Part shown: one piece after another, positions 1-7,191 of the stretch | Layout: each line of letters opens with the position of its first letter | Position numbering within the stretch: position 1 is the first letter of the stretch | Source: JACJWR01 sp964556255 | Lineage (GTDB): Bacteria; Actinomycetota; Actinomycetes; S36-B12; UBA10799 | Direction: 5' to 3' | Assembly: GCA_964556255.1 (NCBI GenBank) | Contig: CAZKVQ010000041.1 | Coordinates: 1 to 26,400, forward strand | Length of the DNA: 26,400 nucleotides | Notes under the pieces: generated by a model | What the model was told of the DNA's origin: nothing | The model's input: the letters and a program-made list of their open reading frames with translations, nothing else | Database searches by the model: none | Made by a program: the position numbers and the translations under genes

Positions 1-468
1 GAGCGGCTCGTGGAAGTGGTAGGCAACCGTGTCATCGTCCAACTCGGAGAGGGCACCCTCTTGTGCCCGGAGAACACCGGCGAAGTAGCGGAAGTGATCG
101 ATCGCGAGCGGGATGTCAGCAGCGAGGGTCTCGCGCACCGGCTTGCCGTTCTCCCACGTCTCGGCCACGGCGATGGCTTCGAGGTTGTCTTCCATCCGGT
201 CGGCGATCTTGTTGAGGATGTTGGCGCGCTCGTTGGCCGGAACCTTGCCCCAGGCGGGCGCGGCGGCATGTGCAGCGTCCAGTGCCAACTCGATGTCCTC
301 GGCCGTGCTGCGGGCAATCTCGCAGAAGGGCTTGCCGTTGACCGGCGAGACATTCTCGAAGTACTCGCCCTTGACCGGCGCGACGCGTTCGCCACCGATC
401 CAGTTGTCGTACCTGTCCTTGTAGGTAACGATCGCCTCGGGCGAGCCGGGGGGTGCGTATACGGTCAT
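1..468 (-). CDS. Aldehyde dehydrogenase, N-terminal part (cut by window edge)
   Basis: NAD-dependent aldehyde dehydrogenase of the acetaldehyde/ExaC-AldB type, which oxidises short aldehydes to acids in the cytoplasm. The 156 residues present start MTVYAPPG and carry the family's N-terminal Rossmann-side sequence: NWIGGE near residue 22, NGKPVRET near 108, and DHFRYFAG near 124, typical of the ExaC branch. The catalytic Glu and Cys lie beyond the window, so activity cannot be judged here. The ATG at 468-466 is preceded by a clear AGGAGG about 5 nt upstream. A TAGCGT -10 candidate (529-524) and an inverted repeat (533-559) lie upstream. The GAF-domain protein at 634-1935 sits upstream on the same strand and is the likely regulator, by analogy with AcoR-type regulators of aldehyde and acetoin metabolism. 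Family is confident; exact substrate is inferred. Confidence 0.93.
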   Translation of the reverse strand, partial: MTVYAPPGSPEAIVTYKDRYDNWIGGERVAPVKGEYFENVSPVNGKPFCEIARSTAEDIELALDAAHAAAPAWGKVPANERANILNKIADRMEDNLEAIAVAETWENGKPVRETLAADIPLAIDHFRYFAGVLRAQEGALSELDDDTVAYHFHEPL

Positions 469-523
469 TGTTTCCTCCTGCGAAGTTGGCTGGTCGCCGA
501 TGGCCCGTGCCATCTGACTGCGG

Positions 524-559
524 ACGCTAGGGCGTGCAACGTTGCAGGAAGGTTGCACG
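524..559 (-). promoter_or_regulatory. Promoter/operator candidate of the aldehyde dehydrogenase gene
   Basis: A perfect 8-bp inverted repeat, CGTGCAAC (533-540) and GTTGCACG (552-559), is separated by 11 nt. The left arm also begins a perfect 12-bp palindrome, TGCAACGTTGCA (535-546), so the half-site GTTGCA(C) occurs three times in 27 bp. On the minus strand this sits just upstream of TAGCGT (529-524), a -10 candidate that would give a leader of about 50 nt including the AGGAGG site. The repeat therefore covers the -35/spacer region, where a regulator would act. That the GAF protein binds here is inference. Confidence 0.55.
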
Positions 560-633
560 TTCAAGGAATCCGAGACCTGTTCTTCCGGATGTGCCTGGTA
601 CTCCCGTTCTCGGTGAACGCAGCCCGGGCGGAA

Positions 634-1935
634 TCAGATCAAGGACTGGTTGAGAAGGTCGAGCCGTGCCTCGACCGTGTGACGTTTCGGGGAGGTGACG
701 GGCAGGACGCTGAGGGCGATCTCGTGCGCCTCGACGTCTTCCCGTCCGTCGGCAGTCGTCGTGTAGGCGAAGACGGCTTCGGGGTCGAGGCTGTTCAAGG
801 CCGCGCGGCGCATCCGGTTGCGAAGGTCCGCCCGCAGGTCGGCGACCGCCGGCGACTCGGAGGACGGCATCGGCGGGCCCGTGTAGGCCCCGAGCGCCTT
901 CTGCAGAGCGCCCCTGTCCAAGGCAGCGCTGACCTCACCGATGTCTGTCGTAACCGGGAATGCCAACCGGTAAGGCCGCGACAGCAGCACCTCGGGTCCG
1001 AGGATGCGGCGCAGGCGGGTGAGCTCGGCCCGGATGGTCACGTCGGGGACGTCATCCTCCGACAGCAGCACCGCCAGGCGCGCGGCACTGAGACCCTCGG
1101 GGTGGTGGGCGAGCAGCAGCAACAGTTCCGAGTGTCGGCTCGACAGCCGGATCCTTCGGCCATCCCGTTCCAGCACCGCATCGTCGCGCCCGAGAACCTC
1201 AAGTCGCCAGTTCCGTCCCCCGGCGGGACCGCCACTCGAGCGGGATTCCGACGACCGATGCGACAGGCTTCGCAGTTCCGCCTCGATGGCGGCCACCGTC
1301 GCTCGCACCATCGTGAGGGCGTGGGGACTTGCGATGGTGTCGTCGCCCGTGACGTCCACCACCCCGATGGTCTCGCCGGTGTGCGGATCATGAACCGGGA
1401 CCGCTGCGCAACTCCACGGTTGCACCACACCGAGGAAGTGCTCGGCCGCGAAGATCTGTACCGGCGCGTCGACGGTGAGAGCGGTGCCAGGCGCGTTCGT
1501 GCCGGCGGCGGACTCAGACCAGATGGATCCTTCCGCGAACCCCATGTTCTGCGCCTGGGAACGCATCCTGGAATCACCCTCGACCCACAGCAGACGACCG
1601 TCAGCGTCGCCCACTGCCACCACGTGGCCGGCGTCGGCGGCAGACTCGGTGAGCAGGGTTCGAACGAGGGGCATCGCGGCCAGCATCGGGCTGTCCTGCC
1701 GCGCCCGCTCCAGATCGGCGCCGACGAGTGCGGTGGGCGGCTGGGGAGTTCCGGGATCCACCCCGTGACCCGCGCTGCGTCGCCACGACTCCAGGACGAC
1801 GCCGCGGACGAGTGCCTCCGGAATGCCCTGGCCGGAGACGAATCGCTCGTGGGCGCGTCCGACGGCGGCCGCGATCTGCCGCGGATCCACCGCGGACAGG
1901 GCTCGAGGCAGGCCGGCGACCGCACCTGATTTCAT
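634..1935 (-). CDS. GAF-domain transcriptional regulator with C-terminal winged helix
   Basis: 433-aa cytoplasmic sensor-regulator. Residues roughly 80-215 form a GAF domain like the N-terminal half of AcoR-type regulators, including the signature GTNAPGTAL near residue 145. There is no AAA+ sigma-54 domain and no Fis helix. Instead residues about 260-330 look like a winged-helix DNA-binding domain (SSRHSELLLLL, then an AELTRLRRILG recognition-helix-like stretch). This sigma-54-free layout is commonly seen beside aldehyde dehydrogenases in actinomycetes, and the next gene on this strand is one. The ATG at 1935 has no Shine-Dalgarno; TACAGT lies exactly 6 nt upstream, so the mRNA is probably leaderless. 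Ligand and direction of control are unknown. The long open frame on the opposite strand is a high-GC shadow. Confidence 0.85.
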   Translation of the reverse strand: MKSGAVAGLPRALSAVDPRQIAAAVGRAHERFVSGQGIPEALVRGVVLESWRRSAGHGVDPGTPQPPTALVGADLERARQDSPMLAAMPLVRTLLTESAADAGHVVAVGDADGRLLWVEGDSRMRSQAQNMGFAEGSIWSESAAGTNAPGTALTVDAPVQIFAAEHFLGVVQPWSCAAVPVHDPHTGETIGVVDVTGDDTIASPHALTMVRATVAAIEAELRSLSHRSSESRSSGGPAGGRNWRLEVLGRDDAVLERDGRRIRLSSRHSELLLLLAHHPEGLSAARLAVLLSEDDVPDVTIRAELTRLRRILGPEVLLSRPYRLAFPVTTDIGEVSAALDRGALQKALGAYTGPPMPSSESPAVADLRADLRNRMRRAALNSLDPEAVFAYTTTADGREDVEAHEIALSVLPVTSPKRHTVEARLDLLNQSLI

Positions 1936-1947
1936 TCGGACACTGTA
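1936..1947 (-). promoter_or_regulatory. Leaderless -10 box of the GAF regulator gene
   Basis: On the minus strand TACAGT (1947-1942) is followed by 6 nt and the ATG (1935-1933). This is the -12 to -7 placement expected when transcription starts at the A of the start codon. No Shine-Dalgarno is present and no good -35 is seen. Confidence 0.6.
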
Positions 1948-2066
1948 CGTCGGTCAGGCGGCGATCGCCCGGCTATCGGCGCCCTATCTCAAGGCTCACG
2001 GACGCAGTCCGGACAGCTTTGTCGGTGAGCGCCCGGAGACCCGGGCGGTGTGAGGGCGCAAGGCCC

Positions 2067-2078
2067 TAGGCTCGCGAC
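2067..2078 (+). promoter_or_regulatory. Leaderless -10 box of the thioesterase gene
   Basis: TAGGCT (2067-2072) lies 6 nt before the ATG at 2079 and there is no Shine-Dalgarno, so the transcript probably begins at the start codon. Together with the box at 1947-1942 it makes a divergent leaderless promoter pair within about 145 bp. Confidence 0.6.
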
Positions 2079-2537
2079 ATGACCGACGATGCCATGGACC
2101 CTGAAACCGCAACAGCCTTCGTCCACCGGGCGGTGCCCGGTGTCGGGCGGATGGGGGTGGTGGTCGAGGCGATCGGGCCGGGTTTCGTGCGGCTGCGGAT
2201 GCCGCTGGAGCCGAACCGCAATCACATCGGGACCATGTACGCAGGCGCGCTGTTCGCGATTGCCGAGTTGCCGGGCGGGATCCTGCCGCTGAGCGTGCTT
2301 CAGGGCACAGTGATGCCGATCGTTACCAACGTGGACATCACTTTTCGCCGGGCCGCCCGCAGCGATGTCACGCTTGAGGCGCGCCTGGAGCCGGCGGAGC
2401 TCCGACGACTGGGCGACCTGGCGGTGGCTGAGGGCAAGGCCGTGTTCGTGCTGGAGCTGAGTGTCCGCGATGAGGCCGATGTCGAAGTGGCGAACACGGT
2501 GAGTACGTACCAACTGCGTCCCGTTGCGAGCGGGTAG
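2079..2537 (+). CDS. Hotdog-fold thioesterase (DUF4442/PaaI-like)
   Basis: 152-aa cytoplasmic protein with a single hotdog domain. The helix signature NHIGTMYAGALFAIAE near residues 47-62 matches the HxGT/xxGAL core of PaaI-like and DUF4442 thioesterases, which hydrolyse acyl-CoA or related thioesters. Strands such as PIVTNVDITFRRAA and GKAVFVLELSVRD follow in the expected order. The acyl substrate cannot be predicted. The ATG at 2079 is chosen because a TAGGCT -10 box sits exactly 6 nt upstream; an in-frame ATG at 2094 is possible but lacks any signal. It is transcribed away from the GAF regulator and converges on the membrane protein at 2619-3296, with an inverted repeat between them. Confidence 0.85.
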   Translation: MTDDAMDPETATAFVHRAVPGVGRMGVVVEAIGPGFVRLRMPLEPNRNHIGTMYAGALFAIAELPGGILPLSVLQGTVMPIVTNVDITFRRAARSDVTLEARLEPAELRRLGDLAVAEGKAVFVLELSVRDEADVEVANTVSTYQLRPVASG

Positions 2538-2581
2538 TACCGCCCCGAGCCCGCTGACAAGGATGGTGGTAGAGGCCCACA

Positions 2582-2608
2582 CCCCCGGTTGCGGTACGAC
2601 GCCGGGGG
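2582..2608. terminator. Stem-loop between convergent genes, possible bidirectional terminator
   Basis: CCCCCGG (2582-2588) pairs with CCGGGGG (2602-2608) across a 13-nt loop, in the 81-bp gap between the converging stop codons at 2537 and 2619. There is no T-tract on either side, so it is not a classic intrinsic terminator, but GC-only hairpins of this kind are common at actinomycete gene ends. Confidence 0.4.
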
Positions 2609-2618
2609 GTCGTCGAGA

Positions 2619-3296
2619 TCAGCCGCACACCGGGGCGGCCCCAGGGACGGCCTTGGCGGTGGTGCCATCGGCGCCGCGCACCAGATCTGGCGCAGTTGCC
2701 GACTTCTCCTGAATGTCCTTCGCCGACACAAGGGTGAAGGTGACGCAGCCGTGCGAGTTGGACAGCGCCACCTGGATCGGCTGGCCCGGGTTCGCCTCTT
2801 CGACAACCACCTGCGTCTGCCCGTCCTTGCTCACTTCGGCGGCGGCGGCGGTTGCGGCGGTCTGTTCCAGTCCGTCGGTCTGACCACTCTTCACACCTTT
2901 GGCAATGCCCCCGACATAGAGCAGGGACATCTTCGCGGCGTTCAGGTCGACGCGGACTTGGTCGGCTTCGTTCTGCGCCTTGTCGTAGGCCTTGTTGGCC
3001 GCCACCGCGAGGATGGCCACCACGAGGATGTTGATGACCGTGAAAAGCACACCCAAAGTGATGCCGACGGTGGCAAGGGTGGACTTCTCGTGCGATGCCT
3101 TGCCGCGTTTCTTGGCGATGAAGCCCATGATGATCGCTGGAATGCCGGCGATCAGGCCGGCGAATATGGAGATCAGGCCCAAGGTGAACGACGACGCCGC
3201 CGGACCGCGAACCGACTTCACCGGGGCCAGGGGGAGTTGTTGCAGGTTGCTGCTGGGTTCAGGCGATCCTTGAGGGGCGGGGTCCGTTGTAGTCAT
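2619..3296 (-). CDS. DUF4190-like two-TM membrane protein with extracytoplasmic domain
   Basis: 225-aa membrane protein of unknown function. A Pro/Ser-rich N-terminus of about 33 residues is followed by two hydrophobic segments (about 35-60 and 72-98) joined by a short basic loop, KKRGKASHEKST. This is the DUF4190 pattern. The remaining 125 residues are probably outside the membrane and include an Ala-rich segment (TAATAAAAEV) and a Cys-bearing strand, SHGCVTFTLV; a second Cys lies two residues from the end, so a disulfide is possible. AGGAGT lies about 11 nt before the ATG, a long but usable spacing. It is not clearly tied to the molybdate operon, which ends at 3365 upstream of it on the same strand with only 68 bp between; read-through from modC is possible. 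Confidence 0.7.
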   Translation of the reverse strand: MTTTDPAPQGSPEPSSNLQQLPLAPVKSVRGPAASSFTLGLISIFAGLIAGIPAIIMGFIAKKRGKASHEKSTLATVGITLGVLFTVINILVVAILAVAANKAYDKAQNEADQVRVDLNAAKMSLLYVGGIAKGVKSGQTDGLEQTAATAAAAEVSKDGQTQVVVEEANPGQPIQVALSNSHGCVTFTLVSAKDIQEKSATAPDLVRGADGTTAKAVPGAAPVCG

Positions 3297-3364
3297 CGTT
3301 GTCTGCTACTCCTGGTGGCGCCGTCGGGAATGTGGGTGGTGGTATCACGGTCCTAGTCAGCCTG

Positions 3365-4531
3365 TCATGGATCCTGCCCCCGGGCGTCACGATCCGGGAA
3401 CACCGAGATTGCGGTGACGTCAGGCACCGAGATCGACACTCGGCTGCCGGGGCGGATGGACTGGTCCACGAACGCGAGGGTTGGCATCTCGACTCTGGCG
3501 GGGGGATCGGAGTCGACGACGACTTCAATCCGATCGGACAGTTGGTGCACATCGGTCACGATGCCCCGCCACTGTGCATTGCTGCCATCCCCTGACCAGC
3601 CGTCGTCTGCCGCGAGGTCAGTGAGCTGCATCGCCGTCGGGGGTATGCCGACCAGTACCGAGCCCGACCCGTCTGCGCTGGGCTGGCGACCGTGCACCGG
3701 GGACAGCCGAACGCCATTCGCCAGTACCACCCCGGACTCGCGAAGTACCCCCCGGTAGAGGTTCACCCCAGTGAGGCCGGCGATGTACTCGGTACCAGGT
3801 CGAGCCAGAACCTCTCGCGGTGGGCCTTCTTGAACGATGGCACCCTCCTCCAAGACGATCGCGCGGTCGGCAAGTACCAGCGCGTCCAACGGATCATGGG
3901 TCACCACCAGGGTCGCGCCGGGCAGTCGCCGCAGGTCGCGGGCCAACCGGTCCCGGAGCGCGACTTTCGACGACATGTCGAGGGCGGCCAGCGGTTCGTC
4001 GAGCAGCACGACCTCGGGATCGGCCGCGGCGGCTCTGGCCAAGGCAACCCGCTGCGCCTGGCCCCCTGAGAGCGTGGCCGGCATCCGATCAGCCCACTTC
4101 TCGAGATCGAAGGCGGACATCACGGTCGCGGCCTCTTGGCCTGCCGCCCGACGGGACAGTCCGCGTGCTCGGGGAGCGAAGGCGATGTTGTCCCGCACGT
4201 TGAGGTGTGGGAAGAGTCGGTAATCCTGGAACACCACCGACACCGGACGGTGTTGCGGCGCGACGAAGGTATTGGTCGTCGGGTCGTCCAGGAGCCGGTC
4301 ACCGAGACGAATGTGCCCGGTCGTCAGTCCGAGCAATCCGGCGACGGCGTGCAGCAGGGTGCTCTTCCCCGCACCATTGGGACCGAGAACCGCCACCACC
4401 TGGTCGGACGGCACCTCCAATTCGGCGACCAACGTGAATCCGCCTCTCACCACCGACCCATGCAGGTACAGGGTTCGTCCGGGGGGCTTCGCCGGGGCCC
4501 CCGGTGTCGGATGGGAACGATGGTCCGTCAT
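3365..4531 (-). CDS. modC: Molybdate ABC transporter ATP-binding protein ModC
   Basis: 388-aa ATPase that powers molybdate import with ModB and ModA, at the inner face of the membrane. Walker A GPNGAGKST (50-58), Q-loop Q102, signature LSGGQ (154-158), Walker B VVLLDE (174-179), D-loop and switch His H212 are all intact. The C-terminal 130 residues are a TOBE/Mop-type domain, as in actinomycete ModC. The ATG at 4531 is chosen because it overlaps the modB stop as ATGA (4531-4528); the frame stays open further upstream, but that stretch runs antiparallel through coding sequence of modB and makes no sense as protein. It is the last gene of the four-gene operon. Annotation rests on motifs plus its modAB partners; the family also includes sulfate and iron ATPases, which the context rules out. 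Confidence 0.95.
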   Translation of the reverse strand: MTDHRSHPTPGAPAKPPGRTLYLHGSVVRGGFTLVAELEVPSDQVVAVLGPNGAGKSTLLHAVAGLLGLTTGHIRLGDRLLDDPTTNTFVAPQHRPVSVVFQDYRLFPHLNVRDNIAFAPRARGLSRRAAGQEAATVMSAFDLEKWADRMPATLSGGQAQRVALARAAAADPEVVLLDEPLAALDMSSKVALRDRLARDLRRLPGATLVVTHDPLDALVLADRAIVLEEGAIVQEGPPREVLARPGTEYIAGLTGVNLYRGVLRESGVVLANGVRLSPVHGRQPSADGSGSVLVGIPPTAMQLTDLAADDGWSGDGSNAQWRGIVTDVHQLSDRIEVVVDSDPPARVEMPTLAFVDQSIRPGSRVSISVPDVTAISVFPDRDARGQDP

Positions 4532-5361
4532 GGGGTTCGTAGCCACTGTTTGCGCAGACCGATCAGCACCGTGCCACAGACCAGCAGCAGGACGAGACTC
4601 AGACCGACCGCAGCCTGAGGATCTGACTCGAGCGCCAGGTACACCTGTAGCGGCATCGTCTGCGTTCGACCCGGGAAGCTTCCCGCGAACGTGATGGTGG
4701 CTCCGAATTCGCCCAGGGCGCGTGCCCAGCACAACATCGTTCCGGCGACGAGGGATGACGCGATGACCGGAAGGGTGACGCGTCGGAGGATCACGAAGCG
4801 GTTCGCACCCAGCGTTGCGGCCGCCTCCTCGTAGCGGTTGCCGCCGAGACGCAGGGCTCCCTCCACCGTGATGATCAGGAAGGGCATCGACACGAACGTC
4901 TGAGCCAGGATCACCGCGACCGGCGTGAACGGGATCGACACCCCGAGAGTCGAGTCGAGGAACTGTCCGAGGACGCCCCGACGACCAGCGAGCATCAGAA
5001 GTGCCACGCCGGCGACGACGGGGGGCAGCACCAGAGGCAGGGTGACCAATGCTCGGACGATGGATTTCCCTCGGAAATCCTGCCTCGCCAGAACCCAAGC
5101 GAGGGGAACTCCGAGGACGACCGCCAGGAGGGTGGCCAACGACGAAGTCCAGATCGACAGCCACAACGCCTCTCGGATGGCTGGCTGGGCCAGGATGCCT
5201 GGCAGCTGTACCCAGTTGGCTCGCAGCGCCAACGCGGCCAGCGGGGCGATCAAGAACACCGTCGCCATCGCCGCCGGGATCACCAACCACACGGGTGCGC
5301 GACGGTTCGGGATCCGGGGCTGCACCTTGACCGGCTCTCGGGTGGTCAGCGGAGGTGTCAT
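4528..5361 (-). CDS. modB: Molybdate ABC transporter permease ModB
   Basis: 277-aa integral membrane permease with about six hydrophobic segments, forming the molybdate channel as a homodimer with ModC below and ModA outside. The ModC-docking EAA loop is visible as EEAAATLGANRF followed by a conserved Pro in RRVTLP, and ALGEFGATITFAG is the ModB/CysT-type sequence after it. A soluble N-terminus of about 22 residues precedes the first membrane segment. The ATG at 5361 lies 6 bp after the modA stop with GGCGAGG-like purines weakly upstream; the stop overlaps modC by ATGA. The same operon order (A, B, C) is standard for molybdate uptake. Confidence 0.95.
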   Translation of the reverse strand: MTPPLTTREPVKVQPRIPNRRAPVWLVIPAAMATVFLIAPLAALALRANWVQLPGILAQPAIREALWLSIWTSSLATLLAVVLGVPLAWVLARQDFRGKSIVRALVTLPLVLPPVVAGVALLMLAGRRGVLGQFLDSTLGVSIPFTPVAVILAQTFVSMPFLIITVEGALRLGGNRYEEAAATLGANRFVILRRVTLPVIASSLVAGTMLCWARALGEFGATITFAGSFPGRTQTMPLQVYLALESDPQAAVGLSLVLLLVCGTVLIGLRKQWLRTP

Positions 5362-5367
5362 GGCGTC

Positions 5368-6138
5368 TTACCTCGGACCGGCGAAGCCGTACTCGGCTAG
5401 CACCCGCTGCCCTGTCGGCCCCAACACGAAATCGGTGAATTCCTGCGCCTGCGTCGGATGCTGAGATTGGCGGAGCACTGCGATCGGGTAGTCAGTGGTG
5501 GTGTTGTTCGCGGGCGGTATGGGGATGGCCTGGACCGCCGATCCGGAGGCGCGGGCATCCGTGACGTACACGATTCCCGCGTCGACTTCCCCCAGTCGGA
5601 CTTTGGTGGCCACAGCCTTCACATCTGGTTCCCGGGTCACCGGTGTGACGGTGACGCCCGCTTTCCGGAACACGGCATCCGCCGCCACGCCGCATGGGAC
5701 CCGGGGCGCGCAGACCGCCACTGTGACGGACGGATCGGCCAGGGAGGACAGCCCTGTCACCCGGCCGGGATTCGAGGGCGGTACTACGATCGTCATCGAG
5801 TTTCTGGCGAAAGACCGCGGATTCGTTGCTGCCCCCGACTTCACCGCTGTCGCCATCGTCGCCGAACTCGCGGATGCGAAGACGTCCGCTGGCGCACCTT
5901 CAGCCGCCTGGGCCGCCAGAGTGGAACTCGCACCGAAACTCAATGCGATGCGCACATCGGGATGGGATCGTTCGTAGTCGGCGGCCAGAGTGCTGAAGGA
6001 CTCGGTCAGCGAGGCTGCTGCGAGCACTGTGAGGGTCTGCGGGTTCGACGAGGTCGCAGTTGCCCCGGTATCGGCGCCACAGCCGGCGACCAGCAGCGCG
6101 CAGACGGCGATCGACGCGACACCTGTCCCCGCGGTCAT
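5368..6138 (-). CDS. modA: Molybdate-binding lipoprotein ModA
   Basis: 256-aa substrate-binding lipoprotein. The signal peptide ends in the lipobox LVAGC, with the lipidated Cys at residue 20. The mature protein opens with the family signature LTVLAAASLTE (about 36-46), whose Ser is an oxyanion ligand, and GASST (69-73) supplies the second. The later D-A-G-I-V-Y-V-TDA segment provides the conserved Tyr region. These are the features of periplasmic molybdate/tungstate binders. The ATG at 6138 overlaps the stop of the upstream Mop regulator as ATGA, which fixes the start; the open frame upstream is a shadow of that regulator. Molybdate is the expected ligand; tungstate cannot be excluded. Confidence 0.95.
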   Translation of the reverse strand: MTAGTGVASIAVCALLVAGCGADTGATATSSNPQTLTVLAAASLTESFSTLAADYERSHPDVRIALSFGASSTLAAQAAEGAPADVFASASSATMATAVKSGAATNPRSFARNSMTIVVPPSNPGRVTGLSSLADPSVTVAVCAPRVPCGVAADAVFRKAGVTVTPVTREPDVKAVATKVRLGEVDAGIVYVTDARASGSAVQAIPIPPANNTTTDYPIAVLRQSQHPTQAQEFTDFVLGPTGQRVLAEYGFAGPR

Positions 6139-6530
6139 GGCAATTCGACGGATACGTTCGTGGACTTCACCGAGGCGGTCGCCAATACGCCCGGCTCGAG
6201 TTCCAACTCGTCCGCCGCCTCCCTGCTGATCAGTGACACCAGGCGAAAGGGACCTGCCTGAATCTCCACTTGGGCCATCACCGAGTCGCGAACGACCCGG
6301 GTGACCAGTCCGGTGAACCTGTTGCGCATCGAGTGGTGTCCAGCAGGACCCGTCGTTGGTGGCGCCGACGCCAGTTCGCACGCCAACGTGGCAAGGTCGA
6401 CGCCACTGATGGCCTGTCGACCCCCTTCGTCGGTGATGGTGGTCACGCGACCCGCCTCGGCCCACCGGCGCAGGGTGTCATCACTCACCCCGAGCAGGGT
6501 GGCCGCTTCGGCTATTCGGTAGCGAGTCAT
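6135..6530 (-). CDS. Molybdate-responsive regulator: MerR-type HTH plus Mop domain
   Basis: 131-aa protein. Residues 1-50 are a MerR/excisionase-type helix-turn-helix (YRIAEAATLLGVSDDTLRRW). Residues about 70-131 are a single Mop/TOBE molybdate-binding domain with the typical SVMAQVEIQAG and KSTNV strands. This compact fusion is the actinomycete counterpart of ModE: DNA-binding and molybdate-sensing parts are the same kind, but HTH class and size differ from E. coli ModE. It heads the modABC operon and overlaps modA by ATGA, so it most likely controls its own operon according to cell molybdate. The ATG at 6530 has TAGAAT exactly 6 nt upstream and no Shine-Dalgarno, indicating a leaderless message. 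Role as repressor is inferred. Confidence 0.85.
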   Translation of the reverse strand: MTRYRIAEAATLLGVSDDTLRRWAEAGRVTTITDEGGRQAISGVDLATLACELASAPPTTGPAGHHSMRNRFTGLVTRVVRDSVMAQVEIQAGPFRLVSLISREAADELELEPGVLATASVKSTNVSVELP

Positions 6531-6542
6531 GGCGCGATTCTA
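6531..6542 (-). promoter_or_regulatory. Leaderless -10 box of the molybdate operon
   Basis: TAGAAT (6542-6537), five of six matches to TATAAT, is separated by 6 nt from the ATG of the Mop regulator. A regulator binding here would shut off all four genes. TTGGCT lies about 20 nt upstream, too far for a standard -35. Further upstream, near 6590-6605, the plus strand shows a short repeated TTCGGGGA motif of unknown meaning. Confidence 0.65.
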
Positions 6543-6622
6543 GACGCAGGTGAGGGCGATGTAGCCAAATGGAACCTCAATTGCGGGGTTCGGGGATTTC
6601 GGGGATCACCCGGCTAGAGCCG

Positions 6623-7081
6623 TCAGAAGCCCACGCAGTCGATGTGGTCGGAGAGCATCACCGATTGTTGGTGGAACTGGGACTTGTACGCCTCCCGAAT
6701 CGCCTTGATGGCCTGGTCGGTGGTGTTGCCGTGCGGGGCGACGACGAGGACAACGTGGGTCTTCTCCTTCACCACTTCGCCGGTTGTTGTGTCCTGCCAC
6801 TGTGAGGAGGTGTCGTATACGGTCAGTCCTTTGGGGAACCGCGGTGTGATGGTGGTGTTGAGGAACTGGGTCCATTGCTCGGCCGATACCTGACCGCCGC
6901 CGGGGATGGCACCTCCGAAGAACAGTTGGATACTGTCCATCTGGGATGTCCCGTTGGGACAGGTCGGCGCCGAGCTCAAGGCTGACGGTGAGGCTGACGG
7001 CTGGCCCGCCTGGGAACAGCCGGCCAGCGCTGCCGCGGCCACCAGCACCGCCGCCCAACTGGATCGTTCTCGTGTCGTCAC
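6623..7081 (-). CDS. DUF3574-like lipoprotein
   Basis: 152-aa exported lipoprotein. Residues 1-22 are a lipoprotein signal peptide ending in the lipobox LAGC, followed by a Ser/Pro/Ala-rich linker to about residue 40. The globular part contains LFFGGAIPGGGQVSAEQW, then ITPRFPKGLTVYD and QWQDTTTGEV, the conserved run of the DUF3574 family, whose function is not known. The start is the GTG at 7081: an in-frame stop lies about ten codons further up and no other start exists between. No good Shine-Dalgarno is placed before the GTG; a strong GGAGGAGG on this strand near 7131-7138 is not followed by any usable start. It stands alone between the molybdate operon and the TetR gene. Confidence 0.8.
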   Translation of the reverse strand: MTTRERSSWAAVLVAAAALAGCSQAGQPSASPSALSSAPTCPNGTSQMDSIQLFFGGAIPGGGQVSAEQWTQFLNTTITPRFPKGLTVYDTSSQWQDTTTGEVVKEKTHVVLVVAPHGNTTDQAIKAIREAYKSQFHQQSVMLSDHIDCVGF

Positions 7082-7191
7082 CGAATGCCGCCCGTTCTTG
7101 TTCCAGACCCGTCAGTCCTGGGGTCGTCGTCCCTCCTCCCAGTGAATAGCGATGCCAGTCCTTCGCGCAACCGCATCAGGATTCGTCTACC

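Noticed and set aside
10..1929. 639-aa open frame on the plus strand
   Set aside because: It lies opposite the aldehyde dehydrogenase and GAF regulator genes, has no domain, and its composition (Arg/Gly/His-rich) is that of a high-GC shadow.
3365..5290. 641-aa fusion of ModC with a long N-terminal extension
   Set aside because: The extension is the modB coding region read in another frame; the ATGA overlap at 4531 gives the real start of modC.
7131..7138. Strong Shine-Dalgarno GGAGGAGG on the minus strand near 7131-7138
   Set aside because: No usable start codon follows at a workable distance, and the lipoprotein frame has a stop between; no gene can be assigned to it.
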